64,000 nucleotides of DNA from Linyphia triangularis (GCA_963978545.1 OZ021722.1:2108001-2172000); one strand, 5' to 3'. Positions 34,405 through 46,933 are shown, counted from the stretch's first letter. Translations and numbers: made by a program. The notes: generated by a model from the sequence alone, not told the origin.

Positions 34405-34827
34405 CTCTTTTATCCAAAAAATGGAAGTCTAAAGGGCCGCTTGTCCCCATCAACGACCGATTTCACCCGTTTCACCCACAAAAAGAGAAAAAGGCCTTTT
34501 CTTCTCACACGGGCGATTGTTTCCAATGTGGGTTACATCAGATTAGAAGAAGGAATTTGATGAAGATCCTTATCTCTGTAATGTCCCTTTTTCCGATTCG
34601 TACACCTCCCCCCTGCTGACCCCGAAACGGAATCACGCTTTCTCTCAACCCCCCCCCCCCACTTCTCCACTCCCTTCACACGAAATGGGTGCTCTTTCAG
34701 ATGAATTCCTTTCTCCGACCGATGATGATGCAACCGTCTCTTTTGGTTCTTGTCAAGAAGCTGCAGCTCAGCCGTTCTACGTATTTCATAAGGATGGGCA
34801 TTAGCAAGCACAAAAGAGAATGTCCTT
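34405..34827. other. no gene seen
   Basis: G+C richer than average. The minus-strand frame at 34533-34811 spans a C tract (34649-34660) and has no domain. Confidence 0.4.
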
Positions 34828-35056
34828 TACTAAACTCCAACATAACTCGACGTCACTAGACGATAGATCTTCACCGTGCTCATAGGCATCCATTTTAGCG
34901 GAGTGAAGACATAATTCTCGCCAAACGCCTTTTGTTCTCTACAGGGTTGTGGTTTGGCGAACATTATGCTTTCACGCCGCCAAAATGGATTAAATTCCCT
35001 ATGAGCACTGTGACGATCTACCGTCTAGTGATGTGAAGTTAAGTTGAAGTTTAGTA
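34828..35056 (+). mobile_element. MITE-A copy 4, in a MITE-B arm
   Basis: Starts TACTAAACTCCAACATAAC after GTCCTT and ends GTTTAGTA before TA-GTAAGGATC. Same target position in MITE-B as copy 1. Shares with copy 5 an 8-base loss before the loop (GCCAAACGCCTTTTGTTC) and CCGTCTAGTGATG. Confidence 0.85.
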
Positions 35057-35290
35057 TAGTAAGGATCGTTCCTTCAACTCGCTGTGTTACAATCTTCTAG
35101 TCCAGCGCATTTAGAAACTACTTTCTATAACCACCTCGATATTTTGTAGGGAAAAGACCACTTAAAGATAGATATTACACGAAAACAATTTATGTCACAT
35201 CTATTACAGATGAAAATTAAAATAGCAAAATACAAAACCAGGTGAAGACACTGCATATGCATTGTCGTAAGGACTTCAAATATAAAATTT
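35057..35290 (+). mobile_element. MITE-B copy 5, partial
   Basis: Left arm TAGTAAGGATCGTTCC, ATCTTCTAGTCCAGCGCATT, then an internally rearranged remainder with CTGCATATGCATTGTCGTAA. Right arm missing. Confidence 0.65.
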
Positions 35291-35559
35291 GATCACGATG
35301 GATTTTCATGGTCTATAACGTAGTATTGTGGCCTTAGTAAAACTGCCATTGGAACCAGCGTTACCAGATTTAAAATTACTAGTTATGCAGTTTTCCACAA
35401 TGCATTTTGGACAAGGCATGTTTAATAATACCTTTACCTATTGAAATATTAATAGTAATTCAAAAATTAAGACTTCTTGCACTTTAAAAAGTACTAAGAA
35501 AGGCACTGTATCAAAATACTGGTGTGGGAAAAGCAACAACATATTAAGGGAAATTCCTA

Positions 35560-35792
35560 TACTAAACTCCAACTTAACTTGACATCACTAGACGATAGAT
35601 CTTCACCGTGCTCATAGGCAGTTAATCCATTTTAGCGGAGTGAAGACATAATTCTCGCCAAACGCCTTTTGTTCTCTACAGGGTAGTGGTTTGGCGAATA
35701 TTGTGCTTTCACGCCGCCAAAATGGATTAAATACCTATGAGCACTGTGACGATCTACCGTCTAGTGATGTCAAGTTAAGTTGAAGTTTAGTA
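35560..35792 (+). mobile_element. MITE-A copy 5, in a MITE-B arm
   Basis: TA flanks at 35558-35559 and 35793-35794; target TTCC-TA-GTAAGG, again the same site as copies 1 and 4. Sister of copy 4 by shared small deletions. Confidence 0.85.
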
Positions 35793-36165
35793 TAGTAAGG
35801 GAAGGGTCATTCTCTATACTCGCTATGTTACAATCTTCTAGCCCAGTTCATTTAGAAACTACTTCGTACAAAGCCTTGACATTTTGCACGAAAATGATCA
35901 CTTAATGAAATGACATAAATTAAAAACTCAAAAATAGTGTTTAACATATTTTATTTTATAGTTTATTCCTCATGTCAATGGCTATGCACTGGTGTTACTT
36001 GTCATAGTCTTTTGCTTTTTTAATTCTCATTTTATAACAGATAGGCATTAAATAAAAACAGTTTGTGCCATTTCGTTGATCATTTTCGTACCAAATGCCA
36101 AGGTTTTATACAAAGCAGTTTGTAAATGAACTTGGTTACATAGTGAGACTTCCCCTTAAAAAATA
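35793..36165 (+). mobile_element. MITE-B copy 6
   Basis: Left arm ATCTTCTAGCCCAGTTCATT, middle CATAAATTAAAAACTCAAAA, right arm CAGTTTGTAAATGAACTTGG then TTACATAGTGAGACTTCC. Right terminus eroded. Confidence 0.7.
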
Positions 36166-36181
36166 CTACGTCTGGCATCAA

Positions 36182-36493
36182 CATCGATATAGATAAACAA
36201 CTGCTCCATTGTCAATGAAAAGAGAAAAACGCGACTGGAGCTGGTGGGATGATTAACCAATCACAGTTCAGTTTTATAGTTGGATGGGAATGCGAAAAAC
36301 CTTGTAAAGTGCTAGAGTATATATTTTTTTGCACATTATTACTAATTAAGGTCTACTATTGACATTTCTGCCGTGTACAACCCAAAATTTTATTTTCAAT
36401 CCTCGGCAATCCGTATTTTTTTTATCCCACCGATTGCATCTGGCAATTTCCCCAGCGTTAAGCAGTCTATCCAGTTGTTTATCTATATCGATG
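36182..36493 (-). mobile_element. hAT-like element D, copy 1
   Basis: Inverted ends CATCGATATAGATAAACAAC / GTTGTTTATCTATATCGATG. Flanking 8-mers GGCATCAA and GGCAACAC agree at 6 of 8 positions, a decayed 8-bp duplication. The interior is the reverse complement of the copy at 63203-63532. The frames at 36359-36681 lie across its right end and are not genes. Confidence 0.8.
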
Positions 36494-36501
36494 GGCAACA
36501 C

Positions 36502-37142
36502 AGAAATGGATCAACATACTCGTCTCAGCAAGATCTCTTAAAAATTAGACGTTCTGAAAGATTCCACTTGAATGTTTGCCGAAAAGTGGTGGTTACACTA
36601 ATTCGAATGACACCAATATCACAACTCGGAGAAGACGATTTATCATTGTTCCTCGGATGCATTATTGCAATCCTGGGCTGATCACGAATTTGCAGAAAAT
36701 CGCATTAAAAGAATAAATTTCGCCCTTTCGAGCCTATTTGCTTCGACGGACAGAAAATTACCGCAAGAGGTTTTGTACCATGTGTAAATTGAACCATGAT
36801 CGTAAAAATTACATCACGATCCCCTTTTTCGCTCATATAATCTGGGATCATCATGAATAAAAACTTGACACCTTTATTTTTCTGGCGAAATGAGTTATAA
36901 CATCCGCATAAATTATTAAAATGGTTTCCCCACATAATGAAGTGAATTACACTAAGAAATCGAGAGCAAGTACATTAATACTTTTCTATTTTTTTTTTTC
37001 TTCTTTCAACTCTAATTGCATGGTTTAAACCAAACAATAGATTAGTTTAAGTTTATCTGGAGTGACCCTTGCCGTCTAACATTTGCTTTCCTTTCTTTAC
37101 AATGAGCAAATATCAAGCGAAAAATACATTAGAGAGAATATT
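36502..37142. other. no gene seen
   Basis: Single-copy-looking DNA; no frame with a domain. Confidence 0.45.
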
Positions 37143-37275
37143 AAGAGGAAATCAGGATCATTTCCTATATTCTCTATGATACAATCGTCTAGCCCAGTGC
37201 ATTTAGAAACTACTTGTCATAAAATCTTGAAATTTGGTTAAGAAATACGAATAAAATCACATAATGTAATGATAT

Positions 37276-37970
37276 TGTAACGAATTTCTGTATATTTGTA
37301 AATATTCCGTAGCATAATTATGTAAAAAGATAAATTTATGTACATTTCGCATAAGGCAGTGCAATAGTTTGTTTCCCTGCAATGTGACCCTTAATGCTTG
37401 AAAACGAGTTTTACAGAGATAATGCTGGGAAGCGAGTTTTACAAAGAGCAGGCCATTTAAAATTATGGTAATGGCAATCTCGCCAAATTGGCGAGATAGA
37501 ACCAAATTGGCGACGGTTTTGGCGACTAATTTTTGTCGCCAAATTTGGCGAGAAATCGCCAAATGTCGCCAAACTTGGTGACCATTTGGCAACATTTTCG
37601 GTCTCCATGTACATGTTCGACTACGATCTGGAAAGTCCTCCAAATTTCTATCTCTAGAAGATTCACGAAGTATTCATCTCCCTATATAAGACAGAGAGAG
37701 AGTTAGTTAGTTGAATCAGTTAGTTGACTGGAGTTACTGAGTTACCGTCTCTCAGTGAGCATTCAGAGTAGTTCTAAAAGCAAACTGTCTTTTGCGGCGA
37801 TTTGTAGCAGTTGTGTATAAAATTTTTAACTGCTGTTTTGTGCTCTATTGTTATGTTGAAGAGCCGTACTGTGTCTACTAGAACGAGAAGTTCTAGAGTT
37901 ATATCGGAATAAATTTCTGCGAGTTTTGATCTGCTTCGGTTTAAAGTCTTCCGAACCCATCCACGCAACA
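37276..37970 (+). mobile_element. solo LTR, Ty3/gypsy-like
   Basis: A 695-bp block starting TGTAACGAATTTCTG and ending CCACGCAACA, with a 4-bp duplication ATAT on both sides (37272-37275, 37971-37974). Promoter-like CTATATAAG at 37682 and a polyadenylation-like AATAAA at 37908 sit in the expected order. The TG...CA ends, short duplication and absence of an internal region mark a solo LTR left by recombination of a retrotransposon; Ty3/gypsy is the likely but unproven class. A palindrome cluster of TTGGCGA/TCGCCAA lies at 37478-37590. The minus-strand 128-codon frame here is not a gene. Confidence 0.75.
37478..37590. promoter_or_regulatory. cluster of TTGGCGA/TCGCCAA palindromes in the LTR
   Basis: Includes a perfect 19-nt palindrome around an A (37478-37496, TCTCGCCAAATTGGCGAGA) and a perfect 16-nt one (37536-37551), plus several single half-sites. 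It sits about 100-200 bp upstream of the TATA-like box, so a protein-binding enhancer is plausible; function is inferred. Confidence 0.35.
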
Positions 37971-38480
37971 ATATAAATTGTTTTCATTTAATTTCTATGA
38001 AAATTAAAATAGCAAAAGACTATTGCAGATGGAGTCACTGCATATGCATTGACGTAAGGATTTCAAATATGAAATAAAAATATATTAGACGTTATTTTCG
38101 AGTTTTTAATTCATACCATTTCATGAAGTGATCCTTTTCGTACCAAATGCTCAAGGTTTTGTACAGAGTAGTTTCTGAATGGAACTTGGCTAGAAGATTA
38201 TCACATAGCTAATATAGAGAATGATTCTTATTATAACTTCATCTTAACAGAAAAATAAAAAGTTGCATTGCCACTTGAAAGGACATTATATTGACGAAGA
38301 AATTGAGCACTTTTCCAGACTTAACAAATTCCGAATTGAATCGGATATGCATAAAGAGGTTTTAAAATTAACAATATGATTCAACTACTGTCAAAGATAG
38401 GGGACTATACAAAAATTAAGACATAAAACAATAAAAACAAAGGTTCTATCGTTAATCTCTATATATATAAGGCAAAGCCC

Positions 38481-38546
38481 TCACTCACTCACTCACTCAC
38501 TCACTCACTCACTCACTCACTCACTGACTCACTGACTCACTCATCA
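38481..38546. repeat. (CACT)n microsatellite
   Basis: About 15 tetranucleotide units, with CTGA interruptions near the right end, immediately before the 148-bp array. Confidence 0.9.
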
Positions 38547-38557
38547 CTAATTCTCCC

Positions 38558-40333
38558 ACTTCCCACATAGTCACAACTCTGAAAATCGGCACAAATATCA
38601 ACAATGGTAAAAATAGAAAAAGTAAACTATTCCGATCTCGATTAACACACTTTAAGGGGTCGAAAAGGGGTCAAACGTTCCAAACGGGGGACATTCGAAA
38701 ATCCTACTTCCCACATAGTCACAACTCTGAAAATCGGCACAAATATCAACAATGGTAAAAATAGAAAAAGTAAACTATTCCGATCTCGATTAACACACTT
38801 TAAGGGGTCGAAAAGCGGTCAAACGTTCCAAACGGGGGACATTCGAAAATCCTACTTCCCACATAGTCACAACTCTGAAAATCGGCACAAATATCAACAA
38901 TGGTAAAAATAGAAAAAGTAAACTATTCCGATCTCGATTAACACACTTTAAGGGGTCGAAAAGGGGTCAAACGTTCCAAACGGGGGACATTCGAAAATCC
39001 TACTTCCCACATAGTCACAACTCTGAAAATCGGCACAAATATCAACAATGGTAAAAATAGAAAAAGTAAACTATTCCGATCTCGATTAACACACTTTAAG
39101 GGGTCGAAAAGGGGTCAAACGTTCCAAACGGGGGACATTCGAAAATCCTACTTCCCACATAGTCACAACTCTAAAAATCGGCACAAATATCAACAATGGT
39201 AAAAATAGAAAAAGTAAACTATTCCGATCTCGATTAACACACTTTAAGGGGTCGAAAAGGGGTCAAACGTTCCAAACGGGGGACATTCGAAAATCCTACT
39301 TCCCACATAGTCACAACTCTGAAAATCGGCACAAATATCAACAATGGTAAAAATAGAAAAAGTAAACTATTCCGATCTCGATTAACACACTTTAAGGGGT
39401 CGAAAAGGGGTCAAACGTTCCAAACGGGGGACATTCGAAAATCCTACTTCCCACATAGTCACAACGCTGAAAATCGGCACAAATATCAACAATGGTAAAA
39501 ATAGAAAAAGTAAACTATTCCGATCTCGATTAACACACTTTAAGGGGTCGAAAAGGGGTCAAACGTTCCAAACGGGGGACATTCGAAAATCCTACTTCCC
39601 ACATAGTCACAACTCTGAAAATCGGCACAAATATCAACAATGGTAAAAATAGAAAAAGTAAACTATTCCGATCTCGATTAACACACTTTAAGGGGTCGAA
39701 AAGGGGTCAAACGTTCCAAACGGGGGACATTCGAAAATCCTACTTCCCACATAGTCACAACGCTGAAAATCGGCACAAATATCAACAATGGTAAAAATAG
39801 AAAAAGTAAACTATTCCGATCTCGATTAAGACACTTTAAGGGGTCGAAAAGGGGTCAAACGTTCCAAACGGGGGACATTCGAAAATCCTACTTCCCACAT
39901 AGTCACAACTCTGAAAATCGGCACAAATATCAACAATGGTAAAAATAGAAAAAGTAAACTATTCCGATCTCGATTAACACACTTTAAGGGGTCGAAAAGG
40001 GGTTAAACGTTCCAAACGGGGGACATTCGAAAATCCTACTTCCCACATAGTCACAACTCTGAAAATCGGCACAAATATCAACAATGGTAAAAATAGAAAA
40101 AGTAAACTATTCCGATCTCGATTAACCCACTTTAAGGGGTCGAAAAGGGGTTAAACGTTCCAAACGGGGGACATTCGAAAATCCTACTTCCCACATAGTC
40201 ACAACTCTGAAAATCGGCACAAATATCAACAATGGTAAAAATAGAAAAAGTAAACTATTCCGATCTCGATTAACACACTTTAAGTGGTCGAAAAGGGGTT
40301 AAATGTTCCAAACGAGGGATATCCGAATGTTCC
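38558..40333. repeat. twelve tandem 148-bp repeats
   Basis: Unit starts are 38558, 38706, 38854, 39002, 39150, 39298, 39446, 39594, 39742, 39890, 40038 and 40186: exactly 148 each, without indels. Each unit begins ACTTCCCACATAGTCACAAC. Differences are single bases: CGCTG in units 7 and 9, CTCTAA in unit 5, GCGGTC in unit 2, AAGACAC in unit 9, GGTTAAACG or GGTTAAATG in units 10-12. A strongly diverged remnant follows at 40334. Confidence 0.95.
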
Positions 40334-40730
40334 TCTTCCAATGTAGTCATTTTTCTGATATTTTTTTGCAAATGTTAAAAAAATAAGTCATTCCAATATC
40401 GATTAACGAATTTTTAAGGGATGAAAAGACGACGCAACATTGAAACTATACGAGGATTAACTTAATGTCTAATTAACTTAATTCCAATACAGCTACTACT
40501 TTGAAATTTAGAACTAAGAGCAAACATAAACACAATAAACTATTCCAGTTTACTATTCACAATTATAAAGTTCGTTTAAAATGTCAACAAAGGAAAGTTC
40601 CTATTTTGATAAATCAATTTGTCGGGATCGAAAAGGTAGCAAACGTCTGAAGTGTAGAATACATGAATGTCTTTTGATCGCTAAAATGCTAATGGTAAAA
40701 TTTCGTAGCGCAGCACGGGTATTCAGCTAG

Positions 40731-43025
40731 TCCTGTATATGCGTTGCAAATGATTAACGATAGAAACTTTTATTATGACCACTACAAAGAAAACCTTAAT
40801 TCCGAAGTTGCCAACATTTAAAAACATATACTTTAAAAATATTTTTTTTCACGTGAAAATATTGTATGCAACACGAGGGAAAATACTTTTTCAAACTCGG
40901 TAATATTACCTCGTTTAAAAAAAAATATTATTTTCCCCACTAAGTTGCGTAAATAACTATTTTATAATAATATCAATGTAATATAAATTATATAAATTTG
41001 GCATTATTTTATAAGAAAGAAAATTATATGACTCATTCTATTTTTGATATGTGATTTAAAAAAAAAAATTCTAATAAAAAAAAGTGTATTGAAAATGCTC
41101 CACAAAAATATGGAACGAAACTTAGTCACTTCATTGTAAAACAAATTGGAAAAAGTTCAAGTAAAAATATATGGAACAACGCGCAAAGGGAAGGAAAAAA
41201 AAAAAAAAGAAAAAAAAAAACCGTGATATTTGAGCCGGCTAAAAATTATAAAAACCAGATTTTAATAAGCATCGTGGAAGAAAAGGAACACGATGGAGAA
41301 AGTGTCAATTTCTTTGCACGAGAGAGCCAATCAGGATATCGCTTATTTGATAACAAAGCACTTTTTGATGGCAAGAAGAGTTAACATTGTTATAAGGAGG
41401 AGATTTTTTAAAGTGCCTTGTTAGGAAAACAACGCAATTAGCTTGACGAAACGAGAGTTGCGTTGGGTCGTATGATTATAAACAAATTATACTAGAATAT
41501 GCACACAACTTCTTTACTTTTGCAAAAATTAGGTTGCAACAAAGTTTGTTAAAACAAGCAAAGTAGAAAAATAAAAAAGTAATGAGTCGACGGAGTGGTT
41601 TGAAAGAAAGATGGAAGTTTAAAATTTTCAGATAATTTTCGGTTCATTCCGATGGCTGATATTTGAGTCGTAGCTCGAAACATGTTACATTTGGCAAATG
41701 TGCTATTAAGACTTGTGACGTTTTAAAGTCTCACGACATGAAAAAGATGGCAAAGCTATTAAAGATCGAAAAAGGCCACTGAGCGCGAAAGTATTAGATG
41801 GTGCTCGACCCGAAAACAGAAAGTGCCTAAAACTGCGACGTACGTCGAAGAACAATCAGAGTCCTTGCAGAACAGTTTTAAGTTTGGAACAAATGCCCGC
41901 GAGTGAGAAAAAGAATTTCAACTACGGGATGACATGTTCTGCAGAACAAAACGACTTTATTGTCCACCCTCCCCCCCCCCCCCTCAATTTTCTCGTAACA
42001 ACATTTCCCCGAGCTTCAGTTTCTTATAGAAAGCGTTCATAGGGGGATCAATCACGTGTCCCGTTCTGGAGCGCTTTTCTTGCTGAAAGTCATTGATAAA
42101 GTTACAAATTTTGAATGTATGCCTTGGTTTGAAAAATAATTTTTTTCGTCATTGTCATTTTGCAATAAATGTGTAGTATTAATTTTATGGGTTTTTTCTT
42201 TTATGTCATAATAGAAATTTAAAAAACATGTCTGCAGAACATTTGTAACTGTCAAAAGTCCCGTTGCGGAACATTATATATTATTCTGCTTCTGGGGTGC
42301 TCGAAAAATCGATGCCATTTTGATATAATTTAATTTTAGCCTTGTATACGTCGGCGCTCTTTTAGGAAATAGTATCTGTTGTAAATATTTAATATGTAAT
42401 TCTATAAATTCTATTTCAATATGCATTGAATTAACAAGCCAGAAATGATTTTTAATTATTTGAAGTCTGCTTTTCAATTTACCTTTTTCAGAAATCATTT
42501 TTATTCCATCCACCTTATACAATTTGTTACCTCCGAAAAAAAATCAACGAACTCTAAAAATTAAAATACGTGGAATCAAATTTCCACCCACGTGCATTTG
42601 TCATTTTTACATAACTGTGAAAAATGATGTCTGTAAAACTTGACCTAAATCTTGTTAGATTTTGAGTGCATATACTCTCAGGGGCAGGGTTTTTCGATTA
42701 TGTTTCGAAGTGTTGTTTTTTCGGCTGAGAAACATCTGTCTTACTTATTAGGGCAACCGATTGTTTGTCATTGGATTGGAATCTTGTTGGTAAAAAATCG
42801 AACTAAATCCATTGCTTAATTGATAAATATTATAACTATTGAGTTAGTCAATTCATTAATTAGTAGTTGTAGTTGAAATAATGACCAGTTGTTGTATTAC
42901 TCGATGTATCAAAATTAAAACGATCAACTTTACAAATCAGAAACCCTACAATATAAAAAAAAAATCCCATTGCGTGCATTCATTTGAGCAAGTTCGGTCA
43001 TTTCCTATTAATTGTATTTCATTGT
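40731..43025. other. A+T-rich DNA, no gene seen
   Basis: About 2.3 kb. The segment 40800-40975 (GAGGGAAAATACTTTTTCAAA) resembles 53520-53730, so it is a dispersed repeat of unknown class. A 13-nt C run at 41971-41983. Short minus-strand frames near 42.1-42.5 kb have no domain. Confidence 0.5.
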
Positions 43026-43027
43026 TA

Positions 43028-43262
43028 TACTAAACTTCAACTTAACTAGACATCACTTAGACGGTAGATCGTGACAGTGTTCATAGGTATTTAATCCATT
43101 TTGGCGGCGTGAAAGCATAATGTTCGCCAAACCACAACCCTGTACAGAACAAAAGGCGTTTGGCGAGAATTATGTCTTCACTCCGCCAAAATGGATTAAA
43201 TACCTATGAGCACTGTGACGATCTACCGTCTAAGTGATGTCTAGTTAAGTTGAAGTTTAGTA
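43028..43262 (-). mobile_element. MITE-A copy 6
   Basis: TACTAAACTTCAACTTAAC to GTTAAGTTGAAGTTTAGTA with TA on both sides (43026-43027, 43263-43264). Not inside MITE-B; it abuts family C copy 8. Confidence 0.85.
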
Positions 43263-43264
43263 TA

Positions 43265-44005
<741 letters not shown>

Positions 44006-44996
44006 AGTTTCCATGCATTCTTCGAAGCAGTACATTTCGACTGGGAACCAAAAGATATTCAGTTATTGAGTGCATGAAAATTAAATCACATGAAAGTACA
44101 AAAACAAATATCATTTAGAATGTACTAATTTAGAAGAATTTTCTAACCAACAATTGACAATAATCATATAGCTATAATTCATCAAGTATAAAACCTCAAT
44201 AGTAATTCAGATTTGCGTCAAATTTCAAAATATCATAATAAACACATAATTGAGTTCATTTATAAAACTAACAAGTGATAAACATCTTTTCAAACGATTT
44301 CTAAGTAAGAAAAAAGAAAAGATTCTGCAACCCCCTCCCCCCCCCACCAAAAAAAAATAACCTATATTTGACATAAAACTAGTGTGCGGAATGAGGCGGA
44401 AAAATAACAACAAACGATTAAGGACACAAACCCTCAAGTTTTATTACACAGCAAAAAATTTCCTTCTGTTAAAATTCTCTCTAACGAAAATTTCATAATC
44501 TTCAGAACATTATCAGAATTTATTGCGCACAAAAACGAACAATTTGAACAAACTTTAATACATAATGGAATAAATAATATGTTACTTTGCAATGTAGAAT
44601 CCTCCATTTCTGTTCTGCTATTTAAATGTCCCACGAATTCGACGAAATAAATCTGATGTTCTCCACGGTGAGAATACTGCGCATGTCTGGAAGTTAGTGC
44701 AATTTGGCGAGATTTGTGCGCTCAGCTTGGAAAATCCCCGGGAGGGCACGACATACTCTTAGGCGAAGCTTGCCTTCTTATAATTTGTAAGTTCTTTGCT
44801 TAAACCGAACTACTTTTGCCAAACGGAATTCTCGACAAATGTAGTCCCCCCCCCCTGTTGCCATAAAAACCAAATGAACACAATAAAACTAAATTACCAA
44901 ACGAGAATATAAATTTCCAAAAATATATTAAAGTATACATAATCACAACACATTTTTCACTCTGTAAACGCAAATTAAAAAAAAAAAAAAAAAATT
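44006..44996. other. A+T-rich DNA, no gene seen
   Basis: C tracts near 44333 and 44846. The minus-strand frames at 44225-44634 have no domain. Confidence 0.45.
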
Positions 44997-45300
44997 AATC
45001 TTGCTTTCATTTTAGAAGATCACAAATCCATTAGTCTGCCGGGGTAAAAATGAAAGAATTTTAACCGATTATTGTTGAAACTCTTTCCTTTTTCCAAAAT
45101 TATTTTAATCCGAATAAATAAAAGATATTTTGACGTGAATGCATATATTTACGACCATTTTGCCTCACCATTTGACCACCGTCTTTTGCCTCATATTTTG
45201 CTGATATAAATATTTTTAATATTTAAAGTTAGATTTGTTTTTATGGGTTATATTACTTCCCTAACTTTTCTCAAAAAGGTGGCAACCAGTTTTGTGGCAT
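44997..45300. mobile_element. family E and F fragments
   Basis: AGAAGATCACAAATCCATTAG with TCTGCCGGGGTAAAAATG is an E remnant; AATTATTTTAATCCGAATAA with AAAGATATTTTGACGTGAAT matches F. Both are short and diverged. Confidence 0.35.
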
Positions 45301-45847
45301 ATGGAAAACGCAACAAGTCCTATATGAATGATCGTGATAATAGACAAGGCACTCAGAGAAAAGTTGGGAACTTTTTTTTTCTTCTTTATCGTTACATAAG
45401 CATTCATTAAAACCAATTACCGAACGCAAGTGTCCCTACACCTACATCGTACGCAACTTGTGACATTGTCCTCAGTTGCCCGTAACTAATGTTGTGATTC
45501 AGAGCGAGAGATCCCTTTTGCCAGCGAACCGTTTAGCCAATCACAACGTCACATTTTATAAACTTTCAAAACATTTCACATTTTTTCTTCGAGGGAAAAA
45601 AAATTAAATATTGATTAAATTTAGGGCCTAAATTACGAACTGATTTTGATTAAAAAAAAAGTTAACTTTATTTTCTTAACCTCTTTCAGAAATGGTCTAT
45701 TAAACAGGAGAAGAAATACAATTGGAATACATATTCCAATCGGAAGACGACACAACATTCATAATTCTTTTGGAGACTTAAGTCAGACAGATATAGATTT
45801 ACTTATTCAGTACTCGTTGTAATAAAAATTTTAACATGATCTAAAGA
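45301..45847. other. no gene seen
   Basis: No supported feature. Confidence 0.45.
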
Positions 45848-46037
45848 GAAAGTCCTAGTAAAGATAATTCCCTATACTCGCTATATTACAATCTTCTAAC
45901 CCAGTGCATTTAGAAACTACTTTCTATAACCATCTGGACATTTGGTACGAAATTCATCATTTAATTGAAATGACGAAAATTGTTTTCATTTAATTTTTAT
46001 CCATTATAAATAAAAATTGAAAAACAAAAAAAGCCTT
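45848..46037. mobile_element. MITE-B copy 8, partial
   Basis: AGTCCTAGTAAAGATAATTC, ATCTTCTAACCCAGTGCATT, and CATTTAATTTTTATCCATTA. The right arm is absent. Confidence 0.65.
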
Positions 46038-46640
46038 TGAACTAGGAACTAGCCTTTGTCAGTGTGATACTTTTTTCCACCAAGGAAAACTTAAACTTAA
46101 ATAAACCAAGAAAAACATTTCTATCGCAATTTAAAGTTTATAATTTCGAACAGAGAAATCTATTTTATTATACGTGAAAAAGTTGTTTACCGAATATTCC
46201 TTATAAAAATATCATATCACGAAAAAGTGTAACAAACGTCGAATACCTTTCAACTTTGTAACATAAATACGCTTCTTGTGCCTGAAAACATTGTTTAAAT
46301 GATTTTCAATCGATTAAAAACCGTATCTAAATCCCCATGAATGTCACTCTACTTTTGATCAAAATGTTTTATTCGAGATTTATTTATTTTCTTCCGAAAT
46401 CAGTGCTCTTTTGTACTTGCTCTATAAGAGCTCTCTTTCTGTTGGGCGTTTTCTCCCTCTGGACTGACACCCAAATACGGAACACTTTCCCCTCCAAGGT
46501 TAAATATGTTTCCACACCCATAATGCATCACTCGTGGTTCACTTACTCCGAGTCCAGACACACACAATGCGGCGGCACATTAAAACTAATTCAGTTCAAG
46601 GAGAGTCTTCAATAAGAAACATTGATTGATGGCTCGATAG
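46038..46640. other. no gene supported; one unrecognised frame
   Basis: The plus-strand frame 46337-46615 (92 codons, MNVTLLLIKMFYSRFIYFLP) begins with a hydrophobic stretch but has no domain or splice context I can defend. Confidence 0.25.
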
Positions 46641-46755
46641 AATTTCATAGAAGAATCCAATTTATAGTAGTAGATCACATGAATATACACTGGTCTGACA
46701 GGGAAAAAATGGCCGAAACTATTTAAAAATCGACATTGTATGAGTTCATGGGGCG
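46641..46755. mobile_element. family E fragment
   Basis: GTAGTAGATCACATGAATAT, CACTGGTCTGACAGGG, AAATGGCCGAAACTATT. Left-arm portion only. Confidence 0.5.
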
Positions 46756-46933
46756 CCCCCAGGAGGGTGCGAGGAGGTGCACTTGCATCCCCCTGGCTCT
46801 TGAAAATTAAAAAAAAAAAAAAAATAAAGGAAACAATTTAAATTCCAATATATAAAAAAAGCATTTGTGTCGATTATATACGTTATGTTACAATGAGTTT
46901 TTTTGTTCTATTAATTTAGTCCTTCGTTTCTTT

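Larger units (their letters stand above)
37143..38262 (-). mobile_element. MITE-B copy 7 carrying a solo LTR
   Basis: Left arm ATCGTCTAGCCCAGTGCATT; right arm GGCTAGAAGATTATCACATAG. Its interior (GGAGTCACTGCATATGCATT, GGATTTCAAATATGAAATA) resumes right after the LTR at 37276-37970. Confidence 0.75.
38456..40730 (+). mobile_element. Helitron-like element (Heli-1) with internal satellite
   Basis: Begins TCTCTATATATATAAGGC after an A and ends GGGTATTCAGCTAG before a T, the Helitron TC...CTAG pattern at an A/T target. The 3' end (AAATTTCGTAGCGCAGCACG) is shared with Heli-2. In order: 5' end, a (CACT)n tract, twelve 148-bp repeats, a decayed thirteenth unit, then about 330 bp of unique sequence. 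No Rep/helicase coding region, so it would have to be mobilised in trans. Confidence 0.75.

Noticed and set aside
36359..36681. Overlapping 60- and 102-codon frames
   Set aside because: Their first half is the right end of hAT-like element D; the reading frame does not continue in the copy at 63 kb.
37257..37643. 128-codon minus-strand frame
   Set aside because: Lies within the solo LTR and crosses its TTGGCGA palindromes; LTRs do not normally encode this, and the content is repeat-derived.
38558..40333. CRISPR-like array
   Set aside because: The units are contiguous with no unique spacers; this is a tandem satellite in a eukaryotic mobile element.
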